Part shown: piece by piece, positions 18,986-28,164 of the stretch | Layout: the number at the start of each line of letters is the position of its first letter | How positions within the stretch are numbered: position 1 is the stretch's first letter | Source of the DNA: Stieleria tagensis | GTDB lineage: Bacteria; Planctomycetota; Planctomycetia; Pirellulales; Pirellulaceae | Assembly (NCBI RefSeq): GCF_024129865.1 | Contig: NZ_JAMYFE010000060.1 | Location: forward strand, 124,001-188,000 | DNA length: 64,000 nt | Direction: 5' to 3' | The notes under the pieces: generated by a model | Told to the model about the DNA's origin: nothing | Database searches by the model: none | The model's input: the letters and a program-made list of their open reading frames with translations, nothing else | Program-made: the position numbers and the translations under genes

Positions 18986-19720
18986 TCATTGCTGCACGTC
19001 GCGATCGTGCCACAGGTAGAACGACAGCAGGGCATAAAACAGCGGGTACAGCAGGGAAATCCCCACCGCCCAAAGGGAGGGTCGGGGGAAATCGTACAAC
19101 AGATACAACATTGATCCGGCCCAAATCAGGGCGCCGGTCAAAACGATCGGTTTCCATCTTGCGGGTGCCAGATTGGGGTACAGCACTCGAACCGGCGAGA
19201 CGGTCAGGACCGTCAACACCCACAACAGGGCGGCGGTCAACCAGGGTGACAGCAGGGTTGAAAGAATCCCGGCATACAGTGCAAAGGCATTCCAGTAAGA
19301 GGGAAAACCACGAAAGAATCCATGCGTTTCGTCCTTGGCCTCGGAGTGCGCAAAACCGATCAGGCTAGCGCCCATCGCAACGATCACGGTCCACGACCAA
19401 CCGGGCGGCATCCAATCCATCCGCCAAATCAGCAGCAGCGGGATAAAGGCAAACGTCAAATAGTCCAGCAAGTCGTCAATCGTCCGACCATCGATTGCAG
19501 GCGCATGGTGTTTGACATCAAACTTTCGCGCCAAGGGACCGTCAATCGCATCGATCAGCGTGGCCAAGAGCAGCCAAAGAAAAACCAAACGCGGATCACA
19601 ATCGGGACTTGCGATCTGCATCACCGCCAAGGCAGCCGGCACGATCCCCGACACAGTTAGCAAATGGACCGAATACGCTAACACGCGTTTAATGGAGAAT
19701 CGCTTCGGTTCGATAGCCAT
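18986..19720 (-). CDS. CDP-alcohol phosphatidyltransferase, phosphatidylcholine-synthase-like
   Basis: A 244-residue polytopic membrane protein from the ATG at 19720, preceded by a GAGA ribosome-binding-like sequence. The open frame runs back to 19858 but adds a non-membrane leader with no support. The CDP-alcohol transferase signature spans residues 57-86: D57, D60-G61, A64-R65, D77-G78, D82/D83 and D86. The longer gap between AR and DG, and the segments DGPLAR and LLDYLTFAFIP, resemble bacterial phosphatidylcholine synthase (Pcs), which joins CDP-diacylglycerol and choline. Phosphatidylserine synthase-like activity is an alternative. It lies upstream of the patatin gene on the same strand (184 bp gap) and divergent from the EEP gene, suggesting a lipid theme. 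Confidence 0.8.
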   Translation of the reverse strand: MAIEPKRFSIKRVLAYSVHLLTVSGIVPAALAVMQIASPDCDPRLVFLWLLLATLIDAIDGPLARKFDVKHHAPAIDGRTIDDLLDYLTFAFIPLLLIWRMDWMPPGWSWTVIVAMGASLIGFAHSEAKDETHGFFRGFPSYWNAFALYAGILSTLLSPWLTAALLWVLTVLTVSPVRVLYPNLAPARWKPIVLTGALIWAGSMLYLLYDFPRPSLWAVGISLLYPLFYALLSFYLWHDRDVQQ

Positions 19721-19916
19721 GAAGTCTCGATAATGAGTGGACAACCAGGGACTCAATGACCATGGATGGGGGCAAACTGCATGCCGGGAATCTACCGTGG
19801 CCACATCGGCGGGGCGCGGAGAAATGGAATGACGTTTGCCAACCCGTTGATTTCGCATCCCGAATCCCTTCTAACTCTTGCCGCCCAACATCGGTCGAGA
19901 TCCTGGCGAAATTCCC

Positions 19917-21056
19917 ATGCACGTTATTTTCCTGCTGCTGATCATCGCTCTGTTGTGCGGTTCGCTGCTGAGCCTGAGTTCAAATCCCCATTGGTTTGTC
20001 CGTGGTTGGGATTTTCCACGCGTACAGATTGTTGCCATCGCGATTGCCATCTACCTGCTGCATCGCGCCACCGATCAGTGGCTGGCGCCATCAGCAACTC
20101 CCGTTTCGTGGGCAATCGGTTTGCTAACCCTTTCATTGGTCGTTTGGCACCTGTGCCGCATCGCACCCTACACACCACTGACACCGACCCAGGCGAAAGC
20201 TTTTGATCCAACTGGTTGCCAATCGACCACGCTGGACGATTCTCACCTGCGAGTGCTGCTTTCGAACGTCAAACTGGAAAACGATCACTACGACCGTTGG
20301 TGCCAGGTGGTCCGTGCAGCTCAACCGGACATTCTGGTGGCTTTGGAAGTCGATGAAAAATGGATCCAGGCCATCGAACCACTGATTGATGAATTTCCCT
20401 ACCAAGTGCTGCAACCGCAGGACAACTGGTACGGAATGATGATGCTCTCACGCCTGCCAATCGAGAGTCATCAAGTCTGTCGCGTGGTTCAAGAGGATGT
20501 GCCGTCGATTGATGCGTTGATCCGGATGAAAAACGGCCAAAAAGTTCGCTTGGTGGCGGTGCACCCACGCCCCCCCGAACCGATTCGCGACAACGACTCG
20601 ACCGCCCGGGACGCAGAACTTGTGCTGTGGGGCGAAGAACTGAAACAGGATCTCGGTCCGGTGATCATTGGGGGCGATTTGAACGACGTCGCTTGGTCTC
20701 AAACCACGCGATTGTTCTTACGCACCAGTGGGTTGCTCGATCCACGGCGCGGGCGAGGGCTGTTCAGCACCTTTCATGCAGATCACTGGTGGATGCGATT
20801 CCCGCTGGACCACATCTTTCATTCTCCGCATTTCACGCTGCGTGGCCTGGAACGCTTGCCACACGTCGGATCGGACCATTTCCCAATCCTGATCGACCTG
20901 CAGTTCCAACCGGAACGCCACTACGAACACGAAGTGCTGGAGGAAAAAGAGAGTGACGCCGAGGAGGCTGAGGAGCGTCTGGAGCGGGCAGAAGAAGATG
21001 ATCAAATGAAAGCGGAGCCGATCGATCACCCCCAACAACAGGCCGCGACACAGTAG
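19917..21056 (+). CDS. Membrane-anchored endonuclease/exonuclease/phosphatase (EEP) family protein
   Basis: A 379-residue protein. The ATG at 19917 directly precedes the first membrane helix (MHVIFLLLIIALLCGSLLSL), so it was preferred over an upstream ATG at 19878. Three N-terminal hydrophobic segments (about residues 1-20, 35-52 and 60-78) anchor a soluble EEP domain. Catalytic motifs are SNVKLEN (Asn), VALEVDEKW (Glu), GGDLNDVAW (Asp/Asn) and HVGSDHFPI (Asp/His). The fold hydrolyses phosphodiester or phosphomonoester bonds in nucleic acids, phosphoinositides or sphingomyelin; membrane anchoring and neighbouring lipid genes make a lipid or envelope substrate plausible but unproven. The last 50 residues are very acidic and look like a charged coil. 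Confidence 0.85.
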   Translation: MHVIFLLLIIALLCGSLLSLSSNPHWFVRGWDFPRVQIVAIAIAIYLLHRATDQWLAPSATPVSWAIGLLTLSLVVWHLCRIAPYTPLTPTQAKAFDPTGCQSTTLDDSHLRVLLSNVKLENDHYDRWCQVVRAAQPDILVALEVDEKWIQAIEPLIDEFPYQVLQPQDNWYGMMMLSRLPIESHQVCRVVQEDVPSIDALIRMKNGQKVRLVAVHPRPPEPIRDNDSTARDAELVLWGEELKQDLGPVIIGGDLNDVAWSQTTRLFLRTSGLLDPRRGRGLFSTFHADHWWMRFPLDHIFHSPHFTLRGLERLPHVGSDHFPILIDLQFQPERHYEHEVLEEKESDAEEAEERLERAEEDDQMKAEPIDHPQQQAATQ

Positions 21057-21128
21057 CGGCGGTTCGGCACATGGATTGCGGTGAAAGGACTCTTTCCCGA
21101 CGAGCGGCAAACCGAGAGAGGATTCGAG

Positions 21129-22499
21129 ATGAGTATCGCCAGCATCAATCCAGCGACCAATGCACCGATCAAGACTTTCCGACCACTGACCAAAGATCAA
21201 ACGTTGGCGGCGGTCGAGAAATCGGATCAAGCATTTCGTCAATGGCGCAAGAGCACGTTTGCGCAGCGAAAAAAAATCATGCTGGCGTTCGCCGATCAAC
21301 TGCGCCATCGCGCCGATGAGTTCGCGCGATTGATCACCCTGGATATGGGGAAACGAATTTCCGAGAGTCAGTACGAAATCGAATACTGCGCCAAAATTTC
21401 GGAATTCTATGCCCAGGGCGCCGAGACGTTTTTGGCAGACGAACCGATGGACGTCGCGGGAGTCGACGCGTATCTGCAGTACACTCCATTGGGCCCTCTA
21501 TTGGGAGTGATGCCATGGAATTTCCCGTTCTACCAGGTCGTTCGATTTGCCACCCCGAATCTGATGGCGGGCAATACGGTGATGGTCAAACACGCCAGCA
21601 ATGTCCCACAGTGTGCGCAAGCCATCGAAGACTTGTTCGCCGAGTGTGGGTTGCCAGAGGGCGTCTACACCAACCTGTTCATCCCTTCAGAGTTTGTCGA
21701 GGCGATCATCGCCGACAAACGAGTGCAAGGCGTGTCGTTGACGGGTAGCGAAAAAGCCGGCGCCGCGGTTGCCGCATCGGCTGGCAAGCACTTGAAACGC
21801 TCCGTACTGGAACTCGGCGGAAACGATCCGTTCATCGTTCTCGAAGATGCGGATCTGGAACACACCGTCGAGTCGGCGGTCAAAGGCCGAATGGTCAATG
21901 CCGGCCAGTCCTGTGTCGCCTCGAAACGATTCATCGTGGTTTCATCCGTCGCCGACCAGTTCTTGGCGGCTTTCAAAAACCAGATGAGCCAACTGCGACC
22001 GGGCGATCCCCTCGACGAGAACACCACGCTGGCGCCACTGTCGTCCGAAGAGGCCGCTGTCAAATTGCATCATCAGGTCGAATCGGCGATCAACGCTGGC
22101 GCCAATGTGGTACTGGGCGGCGGACGCCCCGATCGCACGGGCGCCTATTTCAATCCGACCATTTTAACCGGCGTCACAGATGACATGCCGACGTTCGACC
22201 AAGAACTCTTCGGCCCCGTGGCGACGGTGCACGTTGTCAAAGATGAAGCCGAGGCAATTGAATTGGCCAACCGATCGTCCTTTGGACTCGGCGGCAGCGT
22301 CTACACCCAAGACGTCGACCGGGGCTGTCGCGTGGCCGAGCAAATTGAATCGGGGATGGTGTTCATCAATCAACCGACCAAGTCCCAGGCCGAACTGCCA
22401 TTTGGCGGCATCAAAAACTCCGGCTACGGTCGCGAGCTTTCCCATTTAGGTATCTTGGAATTTGTGAACAAGAAACTGATCCACCGCGGCGCCCGATGA
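21129..22499 (+). CDS. NAD(P)-dependent aldehyde dehydrogenase, succinate-semialdehyde dehydrogenase-like
   Basis: A 456-residue protein from the ATG at 21129, which has a well-placed AGGA; the open frame begins at 21081. Aldehyde dehydrogenase motifs are complete: MPWNFPFYQVVRF, the cofactor-site SLTGSEKAGAAV, the general base Glu in LELGGNDPF, and the catalytic Cys in NAGQSCVASKRF. SINPATNAPIKTF at the start and the length fit the short GabD/Sad-type succinate-semialdehyde dehydrogenases, which make succinate from the 4-aminobutyrate pathway. Broader aldehyde substrates are possible. A CurA-like reductase gene follows on the same strand after 84 bases, so the two may share a transcript and handle reactive aldehydes and enones. 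Confidence 0.9.
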   Translation: MSIASINPATNAPIKTFRPLTKDQTLAAVEKSDQAFRQWRKSTFAQRKKIMLAFADQLRHRADEFARLITLDMGKRISESQYEIEYCAKISEFYAQGAETFLADEPMDVAGVDAYLQYTPLGPLLGVMPWNFPFYQVVRFATPNLMAGNTVMVKHASNVPQCAQAIEDLFAECGLPEGVYTNLFIPSEFVEAIIADKRVQGVSLTGSEKAGAAVAASAGKHLKRSVLELGGNDPFIVLEDADLEHTVESAVKGRMVNAGQSCVASKRFIVVSSVADQFLAAFKNQMSQLRPGDPLDENTTLAPLSSEEAAVKLHHQVESAINAGANVVLGGGRPDRTGAYFNPTILTGVTDDMPTFDQELFGPVATVHVVKDEAEAIELANRSSFGLGGSVYTQDVDRGCRVAEQIESGMVFINQPTKSQAELPFGGIKNSGYGRELSHLGILEFVNKKLIHRGAR

Positions 22500-22583
22500 T
22501 TGCCCCGTGATGCGTTGGTGACCGGCAGAGCATTTGTAAACGGATCTCTGACGTCTGCACCGAAAAACAAGGAAATTCAACTC

Positions 22584-23606
22584 ATGACATCGACCGAACA
22601 TAAAATCGAAAGCCGTCAAATTCAATTGGCGTCACGGCCCGACGGCGTTCCGTTGGAAAGTGATTTTGAAATGGTCACGGCGGAACTGACGCCGATCACC
22701 GATGGTGAATTCCTGGTTGAAAACCACTGGATGTCGGTCGACCCCTACATGCGTGGCCGAATGAAAGAGGGCGACAGCTACGTCCAAGCCTTCCAATTGG
22801 GTCAGCCCTTGGACGGCGGTTGTGTTGGCAAAGTCATTGAGTCCCGATCGGACAAATTTTCGGTGGACGATTTTGTTTTGGGCAACCAGGGTTGGCGTGA
22901 GTACTGGAAATCATCCGGCGAAGGTGTCACGAAACTGGACCCAGATCTGGCACCGATCCAGTCCTACCTGGGCGCACTCGGCATGACCGGGATGACCGCC
23001 TGGGTCGGACTCAAACGCATCGCCAACCTTAGCAGCAATAACACGGTGTTCGTCTCGGCGGCATCGGGCGCCGTCGGCTCGATCGTTTGCCAAATCGCCA
23101 AGGCCTATGATTGCCAAGTGATCGGCAGCGCCGGCCAGCAAGAAAAACTGGATTGGTTGCGTGACAAAGCAAAGCTCGATGGGCTGATCCATTACAAGCA
23201 AACCGAAGACCTGTCAGCGGCGCTCAAGGCGCTGGCGCCCGATGGGATCGATGTCTACTTTGACAACGTCGGCGGCGATCATTTGGAAGCCGCTTTGGAT
23301 CAGCTAAATGATTTTGGCTGCGTCGTCGCCTGCGGGATGATCTCCACTTATAACGCTACCGAACCGCCGAAGGCCCCGCACAACCTGTTTCAAATCATCG
23401 CCAAACGGATCCGGATGCAGGGTTTCATCGTTCGTGATCACATGGCCGACTACGACGAATTCGTCCGCGACATGTCGGCCTGGATCAAGAGTGGAAAAGT
23501 GGTTTGGGAAGAAACCGTCACCACCGGTTTAGAGAATTCTCCCCAAGCCTTTCTCGGACTCTTCTCGGGCGACAATCTCGGGAAATCACTCGTCCGCATC
23601 CGCTGA
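22584..23606 (+). CDS. NADPH-dependent medium-chain reductase, CurA/leukotriene B4 dehydrogenase-like
   Basis: A 340-residue protein from the ATG at 22584, with an AAGGA about 10 bases upstream; a TTG start at 22500 would add a poor leader. It belongs to the zinc-free MDR family. The N-terminal part has HWMSVDPYMRGRM, and the Rossmann part has FVSAASGAVGSIVCQIAK, GSAGQQEK and DVYFDNVGGDHLEAAL, followed by GMISTYN. These match curcumin reductase CurA and prostaglandin/leukotriene reductases, which reduce the double bond of alpha,beta-unsaturated ketones and aldehydes. It is cytoplasmic. It sits 84 bases after the aldehyde dehydrogenase gene, consistent with co-expression. Confidence 0.88.
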   Translation: MTSTEHKIESRQIQLASRPDGVPLESDFEMVTAELTPITDGEFLVENHWMSVDPYMRGRMKEGDSYVQAFQLGQPLDGGCVGKVIESRSDKFSVDDFVLGNQGWREYWKSSGEGVTKLDPDLAPIQSYLGALGMTGMTAWVGLKRIANLSSNNTVFVSAASGAVGSIVCQIAKAYDCQVIGSAGQQEKLDWLRDKAKLDGLIHYKQTEDLSAALKALAPDGIDVYFDNVGGDHLEAALDQLNDFGCVVACGMISTYNATEPPKAPHNLFQIIAKRIRMQGFIVRDHMADYDEFVRDMSAWIKSGKVVWEETVTTGLENSPQAFLGLFSGDNLGKSLVRIR

Positions 23607-23787
23607 ACCGAATGAACTGAGCAACCAATCGCCGCACGACGCGCGTTTTAATGTTGCGTTCTGTATCACAACCCGGCGAGTGTAGTAAATCCACTCGCTC
23701 GCGCGTCCTGCTGGTATTGCCGCACTGGTAATCTTATCTTGCTTTGATAGATCGATTCTTTGTTTCTCTTCTTCACGAGTCCAAACG

Positions 23788-25605
23788 ATGAGCACGGCGA
23801 CTGATCCTGTCTCCACCGGCAGCACGAAACAAAATGGCATGGGGCCGATCCCCCATGGCAATGGTGTGGCGTTTCGCGTCTGGGCACCCAACGCCGATTC
23901 GGTCTGTGTGGTCGGCAGCTTTAATGATTGGCAGGCGGAGCGTGGAGTCATGGAATCGGAGCCCGGGGGATGTTGGTATCTCGATTGCCCCGACGCGAAA
24001 TCCGGTGACCAATACAAGTACCGGATGACACATGGCGACCAAACGCTCGACCGAATCGACCCACGTGTTCGAGAAGTGACCAATTCGATCGGAAACGGAA
24101 TCATTCATGATCCGGAATTTGATTGGCAAGGGGATGATTTTAAATCGCCCTGCTGGAACGAGTTGGTGATTTATGAAACTCACATCGGTACGTTCTTCCG
24201 CCACAAAGATGACACGGTTGGCACCTTCGATGACTACCAAGACAAGTTTGACCATCTGAAACGTCTCGGCGTCAACGCGTTGGAAATCATGCCGATCGCG
24301 GAATTTGCAGGCGACTTATCCTGGGGCTACAACCCGGCGCACCCCTATGCGATCGAAACGGCCTATGGAGGTCCACTGGAATTCAAACGCTTTGTTCGCG
24401 CCGCCCACCGCGCCGGATTTGCGGTGATCCTGGATGTCGTCTACAACCACTTCGGTCCGTCGGATTTAGACCTTTGGCAATTTGATGGATGGAGTGAAAA
24501 CAACAAGGGCGGCATTTATTTTTACAACGACAACCGCAGTTCGACCCCTTGGGGTGACACCCGACCCGATTACGGACGCGGCGAAGTCCGTTCGTACATC
24601 CGCGACAACGCGATGATGTGGTTTCAGGACTATCACGTCGACGGTTTGCGCTATGACATGACCTTGTATATCCGCAGCGTCGATGGCAGCCCACAGACGG
24701 AGATTCCCGAAGGCTGGGGACTGACCCAATGGGTCAATCGAGAAATCCATGCGATGCGCCCTGATGCGATCACGATTGCAGAGGACCTACAAAACAACGA
24801 CTACCTGACCAAATCCGACATCGAAGGCGGTGCTGGATTCTCGACTCAGTGGGATGCAGGATTCGTTCACCCGATCCGCGACGTGCTGACCCAGTCCAGC
24901 GATGCGGGGCGCGATATGAACAAGGTCCGTGACGCGCTGTACCACAATTACAACGGAGACGCCTTTCAACGTGTCGTCTACACGGAATCGCACGATGAAG
25001 TCGCCAACGGAAAGTCTCGTGTGCCCAGTGAAGTCGACGAACAAGATCCCGACAGTTGGTTTGCCCAAAAGCGAGCCACGCTGGGCCTGGCACTGGTCAT
25101 GACCGCACCTGGAATCCCCATGCTGTTCCAAGGTCAGGAACTGTTGCAGGCCGGTTGGTTCAAAGATAGTCAACCGCTCGATTGGCGAAACGCCAAAGAA
25201 CACGCGGGAATCATTCAATTGTGCAGCGATCTGATCAGCTTGCGTCGAAACCAATCAGGGGTTTCCAAAGGATTGACCGGCCAATCGGTGGATGTCTTTC
25301 ATTTCAATCAGTCCGGCAAAGTGATCGGCTATCGACGCAGCGAGCGCGGCGGACCCGGTGACGACGTCGTTGTGATTGTCAATTTTGCCAACCAACTCTA
25401 CGAACAATATCAATTTGGATTGCCGGCCGCCGGTACCTGGGTGCGGCGCTTTAGCAGCGACCGAACCGCGTACAGCGATGACTTTGGCGGTGCCGCGAGT
25501 GGGACAATCAACGCCAACGAATCCCCCTACGACAATCAACCGTATTGCGGCGTCGTGCATTTGCCACCGTACACCGCATTGATCTATTCACAGGATCCCC
25601 AGTGA
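23788..25605 (+). CDS. GH13 alpha-amylase-family enzyme, glucan-branching or trehalohydrolase-like
   Basis: A 605-residue protein. Residues 20-110 form a CBM48/E-set domain (FRVWAPNADSVCVVGSFNDW). The GH13 barrel follows with LGVNALEIMPIAEF and SWGYNPAHPYAIE, then DVVYNHFG. The nucleophile Asp is in DGLRYDM (about 287), the acid/base Glu in TIAEDL (about 330), and the transition-state Asp in ESHDEVANG (about 400). A C-terminal beta domain ends in HLPPYTALIY. The family rearranges or hydrolyses alpha-1,4/1,6 glucans or malto-oligosyltrehalose. The length suits trehalohydrolase (TreZ), while the motif context resembles GlgB-like enzymes, so the precise activity is open. No glycogen or trehalose gene is adjacent. 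Its stop codon abuts the stop codon of the convergent cardiolipin synthase gene. Confidence 0.85.
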   Translation: MSTATDPVSTGSTKQNGMGPIPHGNGVAFRVWAPNADSVCVVGSFNDWQAERGVMESEPGGCWYLDCPDAKSGDQYKYRMTHGDQTLDRIDPRVREVTNSIGNGIIHDPEFDWQGDDFKSPCWNELVIYETHIGTFFRHKDDTVGTFDDYQDKFDHLKRLGVNALEIMPIAEFAGDLSWGYNPAHPYAIETAYGGPLEFKRFVRAAHRAGFAVILDVVYNHFGPSDLDLWQFDGWSENNKGGIYFYNDNRSSTPWGDTRPDYGRGEVRSYIRDNAMMWFQDYHVDGLRYDMTLYIRSVDGSPQTEIPEGWGLTQWVNREIHAMRPDAITIAEDLQNNDYLTKSDIEGGAGFSTQWDAGFVHPIRDVLTQSSDAGRDMNKVRDALYHNYNGDAFQRVVYTESHDEVANGKSRVPSEVDEQDPDSWFAQKRATLGLALVMTAPGIPMLFQGQELLQAGWFKDSQPLDWRNAKEHAGIIQLCSDLISLRRNQSGVSKGLTGQSVDVFHFNQSGKVIGYRRSERGGPGDDVVVIVNFANQLYEQYQFGLPAAGTWVRRFSSDRTAYSDDFGGAASGTINANESPYDNQPYCGVVHLPPYTALIYSQDPQ

Positions 25606-27015
25606 CTACATCTCTTCGGCGAAAACGCGAGCGGTGATTCCCAACAATCGCCGCCGCCAATTTTTTTCAACCGGATCATCGATGCATTGGTCGGACAGCT
25701 TGTCGTACCAGGTTGCAAGCTCGTCAATCTTTGTTTGATCAAACACCGCCAAGACCAACTCATAGTTCAAGAAAAAGCTACGCATGTCAAAGTTGGCCGA
25801 ACCGATATACGCGACCTGGTCGTCAACCAACAGCATTTTTGAATGCACCATTCGATCGGGATAGCACAGGGCTTTTCCACCGGATTCGGTCAAGTCATGC
25901 AAGTAATCGCCTCGGGCGACGTCGGCCGGTGGCATGTCGGATGATTCAGGCACGATCACACGCACGTCCACACCGCGGCGTGCTGCGATTTCCAACGACC
26001 GCATCGCCGTCGGTGGAGGCACAAAGTACGGCGTTACAATCCAAATCCGATCGTTGGCTCGATTGATCGCAGCCAGCCATAGATCATCCAAGATTTCATC
26101 CGGACCGTCCGGGCCGACGGGGATCACCTGCATCATCGTTCGATCCTCGGATGCCAATTCATTTCCCTGGGCTTCCGAAACTGACGTCGTCAACTTGCTG
26201 AGAGGTGGTCTTGATTCCTGTTCAGTGGCGAAGTCCCAATCCGACAGAAACACCGCTTCGATTTGCTGCGCAGCCTGGCCATCAACTTGCAAAAGAAAGT
26301 CAACCCAGGTTTCGTTGTCAGGCGTGGGCGTCATCTCATATTCAACAAAATTGGCGCCTCCCAAAATTGCCTGTTGGCCATCGACCACCATCAGCTTGCG
26401 GTGATTTCGATAATTCAAATAAGCAAATTTCGCGATCCGCGATAACGGTTTGAAACGCGTGCAGTATCCACCGGCTTGTTCCAATGATTCCAGCAATCCG
26501 TTTGGAAAGGTAAATGAGCCAAAGCCGTCGATCATCAACCGCACTTCCACACCGCTTTTCGCTTTAGCACACAGCACGTCAATCAAACGCTGTCCAACTC
26601 GATCATCGATCAAAATGAACGAATGCACATAGATGCGTCGCTCAGCAGACTCGACGACCTCAAAGAGTGCCTTCCACATCGATTCTGGATCCAACAGCAC
26701 TCGCAATCGGTTGTGATCACTCGGGGCGACCAATCCACGCGTGACTGCGATTTCGGCCAACGGATGACTCTCGCCGCCAGCGATCGATGCATGAGTGGGC
26801 AATTGGACGATCTCGCGGTTCTCATGTTCTGCGGAGATTTTCCTGCCACCCAGGAACAAGAACAATACCAGTCCGATCGGCGGCGAGAGCAAGATCAACA
26901 ATAGCCAACCGAACTTGCCGACGCTGTGACGTTCGCTTTGGCGCATCGCAGTCATCGCGATCAGCGTGGTTAGCGCTCCGACAAGCATCGCCAGGTAGAG
27001 GTACAGGTAGAACAA
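25606..27015 (-). CDS. cls: Cardiolipin synthase (phospholipase D superfamily)
   Basis: A 469-residue membrane protein. Two N-terminal helices (about 3-22 and 35-55) are followed by a PLDNc-like segment and two HKD motifs: HRKLMVVDGQQAILGGANF (about residues 215-233) and HSKMLLVDDQVAYIGSANFDMRSF (about 390-415). This is the layout of ClsA-type cardiolipin synthases, which join two phosphatidylglycerols, or phosphatidylglycerol and another phospholipid, at the cytoplasmic membrane. The length is usual for the family. It lies 12 bases downstream of the baeRF gene on the same strand, so the two are probably co-transcribed. The stop codon directly touches the stop codon of the convergent GH13 gene with no spacer. 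Confidence 0.92.
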   Translation of the reverse strand: MFYLYLYLAMLVGALTTLIAMTAMRQSERHSVGKFGWLLLILLSPPIGLVLFLFLGGRKISAEHENREIVQLPTHASIAGGESHPLAEIAVTRGLVAPSDHNRLRVLLDPESMWKALFEVVESAERRIYVHSFILIDDRVGQRLIDVLCAKAKSGVEVRLMIDGFGSFTFPNGLLESLEQAGGYCTRFKPLSRIAKFAYLNYRNHRKLMVVDGQQAILGGANFVEYEMTPTPDNETWVDFLLQVDGQAAQQIEAVFLSDWDFATEQESRPPLSKLTTSVSEAQGNELASEDRTMMQVIPVGPDGPDEILDDLWLAAINRANDRIWIVTPYFVPPPTAMRSLEIAARRGVDVRVIVPESSDMPPADVARGDYLHDLTESGGKALCYPDRMVHSKMLLVDDQVAYIGSANFDMRSFFLNYELVLAVFDQTKIDELATWYDKLSDQCIDDPVEKNWRRRLLGITARVFAEEM

Positions 27016-27027
27016 AATGCCAATCGT

Positions 27028-28164
27028 TTAGTAGCGATAGATGGCAGCAATCGGATGTTTGTCTTTACCACCGGAGCCTGCCACAACGGAACCGCCAGAT
27101 TGTAACGTCTCGCGCACAGCCAAATTCGCAAGGTCCGTGTGAGACTCGGAATCCAGCCTGACAGTGCCGGCATCACGATTAAATTGCCCCCACACCGGTC
27201 GGTCTTCACCCAACAGCAGTGTAGCGACCCGACCGCGACTCGCTTCGATCAGCACTTGGTCGACACTGGCGGCACCCGCATCCTGTGCTAGAGCGGTCCC
27301 TAACTGCTCGTTCAATCCCTGCTGCGATTCCTGGACGACTGCTTGAGATGCCTGCAAGATCTTTTCCGAAATCTGTTGATCGTTCAAAGCGTCCGGACTG
27401 GCATGAATCACCTGCTTGACGGGCACATCACAGCACGCCGAGAAATGCCCGGCAACTTCATCGGTCGCCAATACCAACAGGTCGTGCGCAGTGTTGTAGA
27501 TTTCGTCTGCGACTGCTTTACCGACTCGAGACAGATAGTGTTCGCGGTCGGCTTTGATCTTGTCTTCCCCCTCGCCATGACCATGATACATCGCAGTTGA
27601 ACCTCCACCGGCCGACGTCCCACTTTTGGAGGCATGGGTGGTGTACTGCAATTGTTCTTCGGCATCACGCTCGGGCACCAGTTCACTCATCTGAACCGGA
27701 AACGCATCACTATTGATCTCACGGGTTGAGTGCCCGTCACAGGCATACAGCTTGGCTGCCTCCCAGGAGATCGCCAACACCCGAGTGCTACCACCTCCAC
27801 AGGCCGCGATGGCCAGAGGCCGTACAAGGAAATGGTCGACGACGTAGACCGCATCTTCCAGCGGATGACTGATCTTGAATTGCTGCACGCACCCATCACA
27901 AACATACAGTGCGTAGCCGGCCGACTGGTGCTGCCAAAATTCGAAGTCGTTTTCCAGTTCGGCGAGCTCCGTCAATTGCTTGGTCAACGCGGGATTGCGA
28001 TCCGCCACTCTGTCGAGCGCTTCAGACATCAAGTTTTTAAAGCGAATTGCATTCTGCTTCGTCTTCGGCCCACGCTCGTGAGTGTGCATCACGATCGAGA
28101 CACAAACACCCGACTCCTTATTGATCAGTTCGACAAGTTCGTTTTGAGTGGGATTTTCAATCAT
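27028..28164 (-). CDS. Bacterial archaeo-eukaryotic release factor-like (baeRF) protein
   Basis: A 378-residue protein if it starts at the ATG at 28164 (MIENPTQNELVEL); the open frame extends to 28302 but that leader looks unrelated. Features match the baeRF/eRF1-like group: WQHQSAGYALYVCDGCVQQF, then DHFLVRPLAIAACGGGSTRVLAIS, KLYACDGHSTREI, and a C-terminal domain with DQVLIEASRGRVATLLLGEDRPVWG. These proteins resemble the middle and C-terminal domains of eukaryotic/archaeal peptide release factor 1 and have been proposed to act on stalled ribosomes or in stress; no biochemical role is established to my knowledge. It heads a probable two-gene operon with cardiolipin synthase. Confidence 0.7.
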   Translation of the reverse strand: MIENPTQNELVELINKESGVCVSIVMHTHERGPKTKQNAIRFKNLMSEALDRVADRNPALTKQLTELAELENDFEFWQHQSAGYALYVCDGCVQQFKISHPLEDAVYVVDHFLVRPLAIAACGGGSTRVLAISWEAAKLYACDGHSTREINSDAFPVQMSELVPERDAEEQLQYTTHASKSGTSAGGGSTAMYHGHGEGEDKIKADREHYLSRVGKAVADEIYNTAHDLLVLATDEVAGHFSACCDVPVKQVIHASPDALNDQQISEKILQASQAVVQESQQGLNEQLGTALAQDAGAASVDQVLIEASRGRVATLLLGEDRPVWGQFNRDAGTVRLDSESHTDLANLAVRETLQSGGSVVAGSGGKDKHPIAAIYRY

